Shown here one piece after another: positions 4,684 through 5,176 of a stretch of 5,176 nt of DNA (position 1 is its first letter; every line of letters starts with the position of its first letter). A model generated the notes under the pieces. It searched no databases. It was given only the letters and a program-made list of their open reading frames with translations, and was not told where the DNA came from. Source of the DNA: a bacterium (GTDB taxonomy: Bacteria; Bacillota_I; Bacilli_A; RF39; UBA660); contig JAQXIG010000015.1 in NCBI GenBank assembly GCA_029007685.1, positions 1-5,176 of the forward strand, read 5' to 3'. Both the position numbers and the translations under genes were made by a program.

Positions 4684-4707
4684 ATGAAAGGAGTATTTAA
4701 TTTATAA
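4684..4707 (+). other. Seven-codon mini-ORF with a strong ribosome site
   Basis: AAAGGAG (4668-4674) lies 9 bases before an ATG encoding only MKGVFNL and a TAA stop; an in-frame ATG at 4678 would add two residues. The ribosome site is better than that of many real genes here, so it may be translated as a leader peptide, or it may be the stub of a deleted gene. It sits between the initiator gene and the 47-aa small gene, 20 bases after the former's stop. Confidence 0.35.
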
Positions 4708-4732
4708 TTAAAGAAAAGGGGGTAAATAGAAA

Positions 4733-4876
4733 ATGGAGGTAGTATATAATGTAAAATATAAATTTAAGAACAATGAAAATAAAACTAATGAAGAATTAAA
4801 AGAATTATTTAATAGGAAATTGTTAAATATCATTATAAAACTAGAAAATCAAGAATTAAGATTAAATAATTCGTAA
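4733..4876 (+). CDS. Small 47-aa protein upstream of the serine recombinase
   Basis: ATG at 4733 follows AAAAGGGGG (4714-4722) with a 10-base spacer and runs to TAA at 4874-4876. The product begins MEVVYNVKYKFKNNE, a likely beta strand, then a helix 'NEELKELFNRKLLNIIIKLENQEL', and ends in NNS. It is charged, with no membrane segment. I recall similar short Lys/Asn-rich proteins preceding serine recombinases in Bacillota mobile elements, but cannot name a family or function. A role as recombination directionality factor is attractive from its position 67 bases ahead of the recombinase, though unproven. Confidence 0.65.
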   Translation: MEVVYNVKYKFKNNENKTNEELKELFNRKLLNIIIKLENQELRLNNS

Positions 4877-4915
4877 TAATGATATATAATATACTTGTAT
4901 TTAAAATTATTCGTA
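4869..4915 (+). repeat. Direct repeats flanking a -10-like box before the recombinase
   Basis: ATTCGTA occurs at 4869-4875 and again at 4909-4915, 40 bases apart. The first copy overlaps the 47-aa gene's stop. TATAAT (4885-4890) lies between them, but I see no convincing -35, so a separate recombinase promoter is only possible. The repeats could be binding sites for one of the winged-helix proteins. Confidence 0.3.
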
Positions 4916-4920
4916 GTTGT

Positions 4921-4934
4921 TCCAATGTATTGGA
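4921..4934. repeat. Perfect dyad with 2-bp centre over the recombinase ribosome site
   Basis: TCCAAT (4921-4926) and ATTGGA (4929-4934) are perfect 6-base arms around a central GT. The right arm overlaps the GGAGG ribosome site (4932-4936). As RNA it could partly mask that site with a 4-base loop and five pairs. As DNA, a dyad around a 2-bp core is also the general form of serine recombinase crossover sites. Confidence 0.45.
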
Positions 4935-4943
4935 GGAATGGCT

Positions 4944-5176
4944 ATGATAGAAAAGGTAGGTGTATATTGTAGATTATCTGATGAAGATAGAGATAAATTA
5001 AATAAAACTGATGATAGTGATAGTATAATAAATCAAAGAAGTATGTGTTTAAAATATGCCAATCAAAATGGTTGGGATGTTGTAGATATATATTCTGATG
5101 ATGATTTTTCTGGAGCAGGAACTTATAGACCAGATTTTGAAAGACTTATAAATGATTGTGAAAATGGTAAGATTAA
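4944..5176 (+). CDS. Large serine recombinase, N-terminal catalytic part (3' end beyond window)
   Basis: Site-specific recombinase of the resolvase/invertase superfamily, expected to integrate and excise the element through a covalent phosphoserine intermediate. The 77 visible residues hold the start of the catalytic domain: 'VGVYCRLSDED' with R10 and the probable nucleophile S12, then 'SDSIINQRSMCLKYANQNGWDVVDIYSDDDFSGAGTYRPDFERLINDCENGKI'. The 'SIxNQ' and 'DDxFSGxxxxRPxFxxLI' signatures are typical of large serine recombinases of Bacillota mobile elements (TnpX/TndX type), which usually continue to about 500-550 aa with recombinase and zinc-ribbon domains. ATG 4944 is preferred over the in-frame ATG 4938 because GGAGG (4932-4936) is 7 bases from the former and 1 from the latter. 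It is the last visible gene of the rightward operon. Confidence 0.93.
   Translation, partial: MIEKVGVYCRLSDEDRDKLNKTDDSDSIINQRSMCLKYANQNGWDVVDIYSDDDFSGAGTYRPDFERLINDCENGKI

Noticed and set aside
1..5176. TGA recoded as tryptophan (Mycoplasma-type code)
   Set aside because: No gene contains an in-frame TGA and all tryptophans are TGG, so the standard bacterial code is enough, although no gene here uses TGA as stop.
1..5176. CRISPR arrays, tRNA, rRNA or insertion-sequence ends
   Set aside because: I found no regularly spaced repeats, cloverleaf or rRNA-like sequence, and no IS-type transposase or terminal repeats.

Overview
This is a strongly AT-rich stretch of low-GC Gram-positive (Bacillota) DNA. 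The signs are near-exclusive AGA for arginine, strong AAGGAGG-type ribosome sites, TTGACA/TATAAT promoters, and TAA/TAG stops. Every tryptophan codon is TGG and no gene has an in-frame TGA, so nothing calls for a reassigned code. The gene set is that of an integrative mobilizable element (IME) or mobile island: a MobV/Pre-type relaxase, a candidate oriT, a repressor at a divergent promoter, two winged-helix DNA-binding proteins and the start of a large serine recombinase. Both window edges fall inside genes, so the element's ends are not visible.

Left third (2-2737): the relaxase lacks only its extreme N-terminus and carries the MobV metal-binding HxDExxPHxH motif. Two genes I do not recognise follow (217 and 265 aa). 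They have their own extended -10 promoter and are tightly coupled, the second gene's ribosome site overlapping the first gene's stop.

Middle (2738-2994): a dense non-coding block. It holds a bottom-strand hairpin and nick-like sequence matching the layout of the pMV158 MobV oriT, a short palindrome, a rho-independent terminator for the cargo genes, further unexplained dyad symmetry, and the terminator of the facing repressor gene.

Right half (2995-5176): an XRE-family repressor gene on the minus strand shares a compact divergent control region with a rightward operon. Both promoters are near-consensus and their -35 boxes lie in a common inverted repeat, which looks like a maintenance/excision switch. 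The rightward genes are a small winged-helix protein, an inter-gene region with three successive stem-loops, an HTH_36-like putative replication initiator whose start codon is unclear, a 47-aa small protein, and the N-terminal catalytic part of a large serine recombinase that runs off the window.

Inferred working model: the repressor keeps the rightward operon off. On derepression the recombinase excises the element, the winged-helix proteins may support replication of the circle, and the MobV relaxase nicks the candidate oriT for mobilization by a co-resident conjugative system. If the oriT call is right, the two unknown genes are the first DNA to enter the recipient, which makes them the best candidates for an undescribed establishment or anti-defence function.
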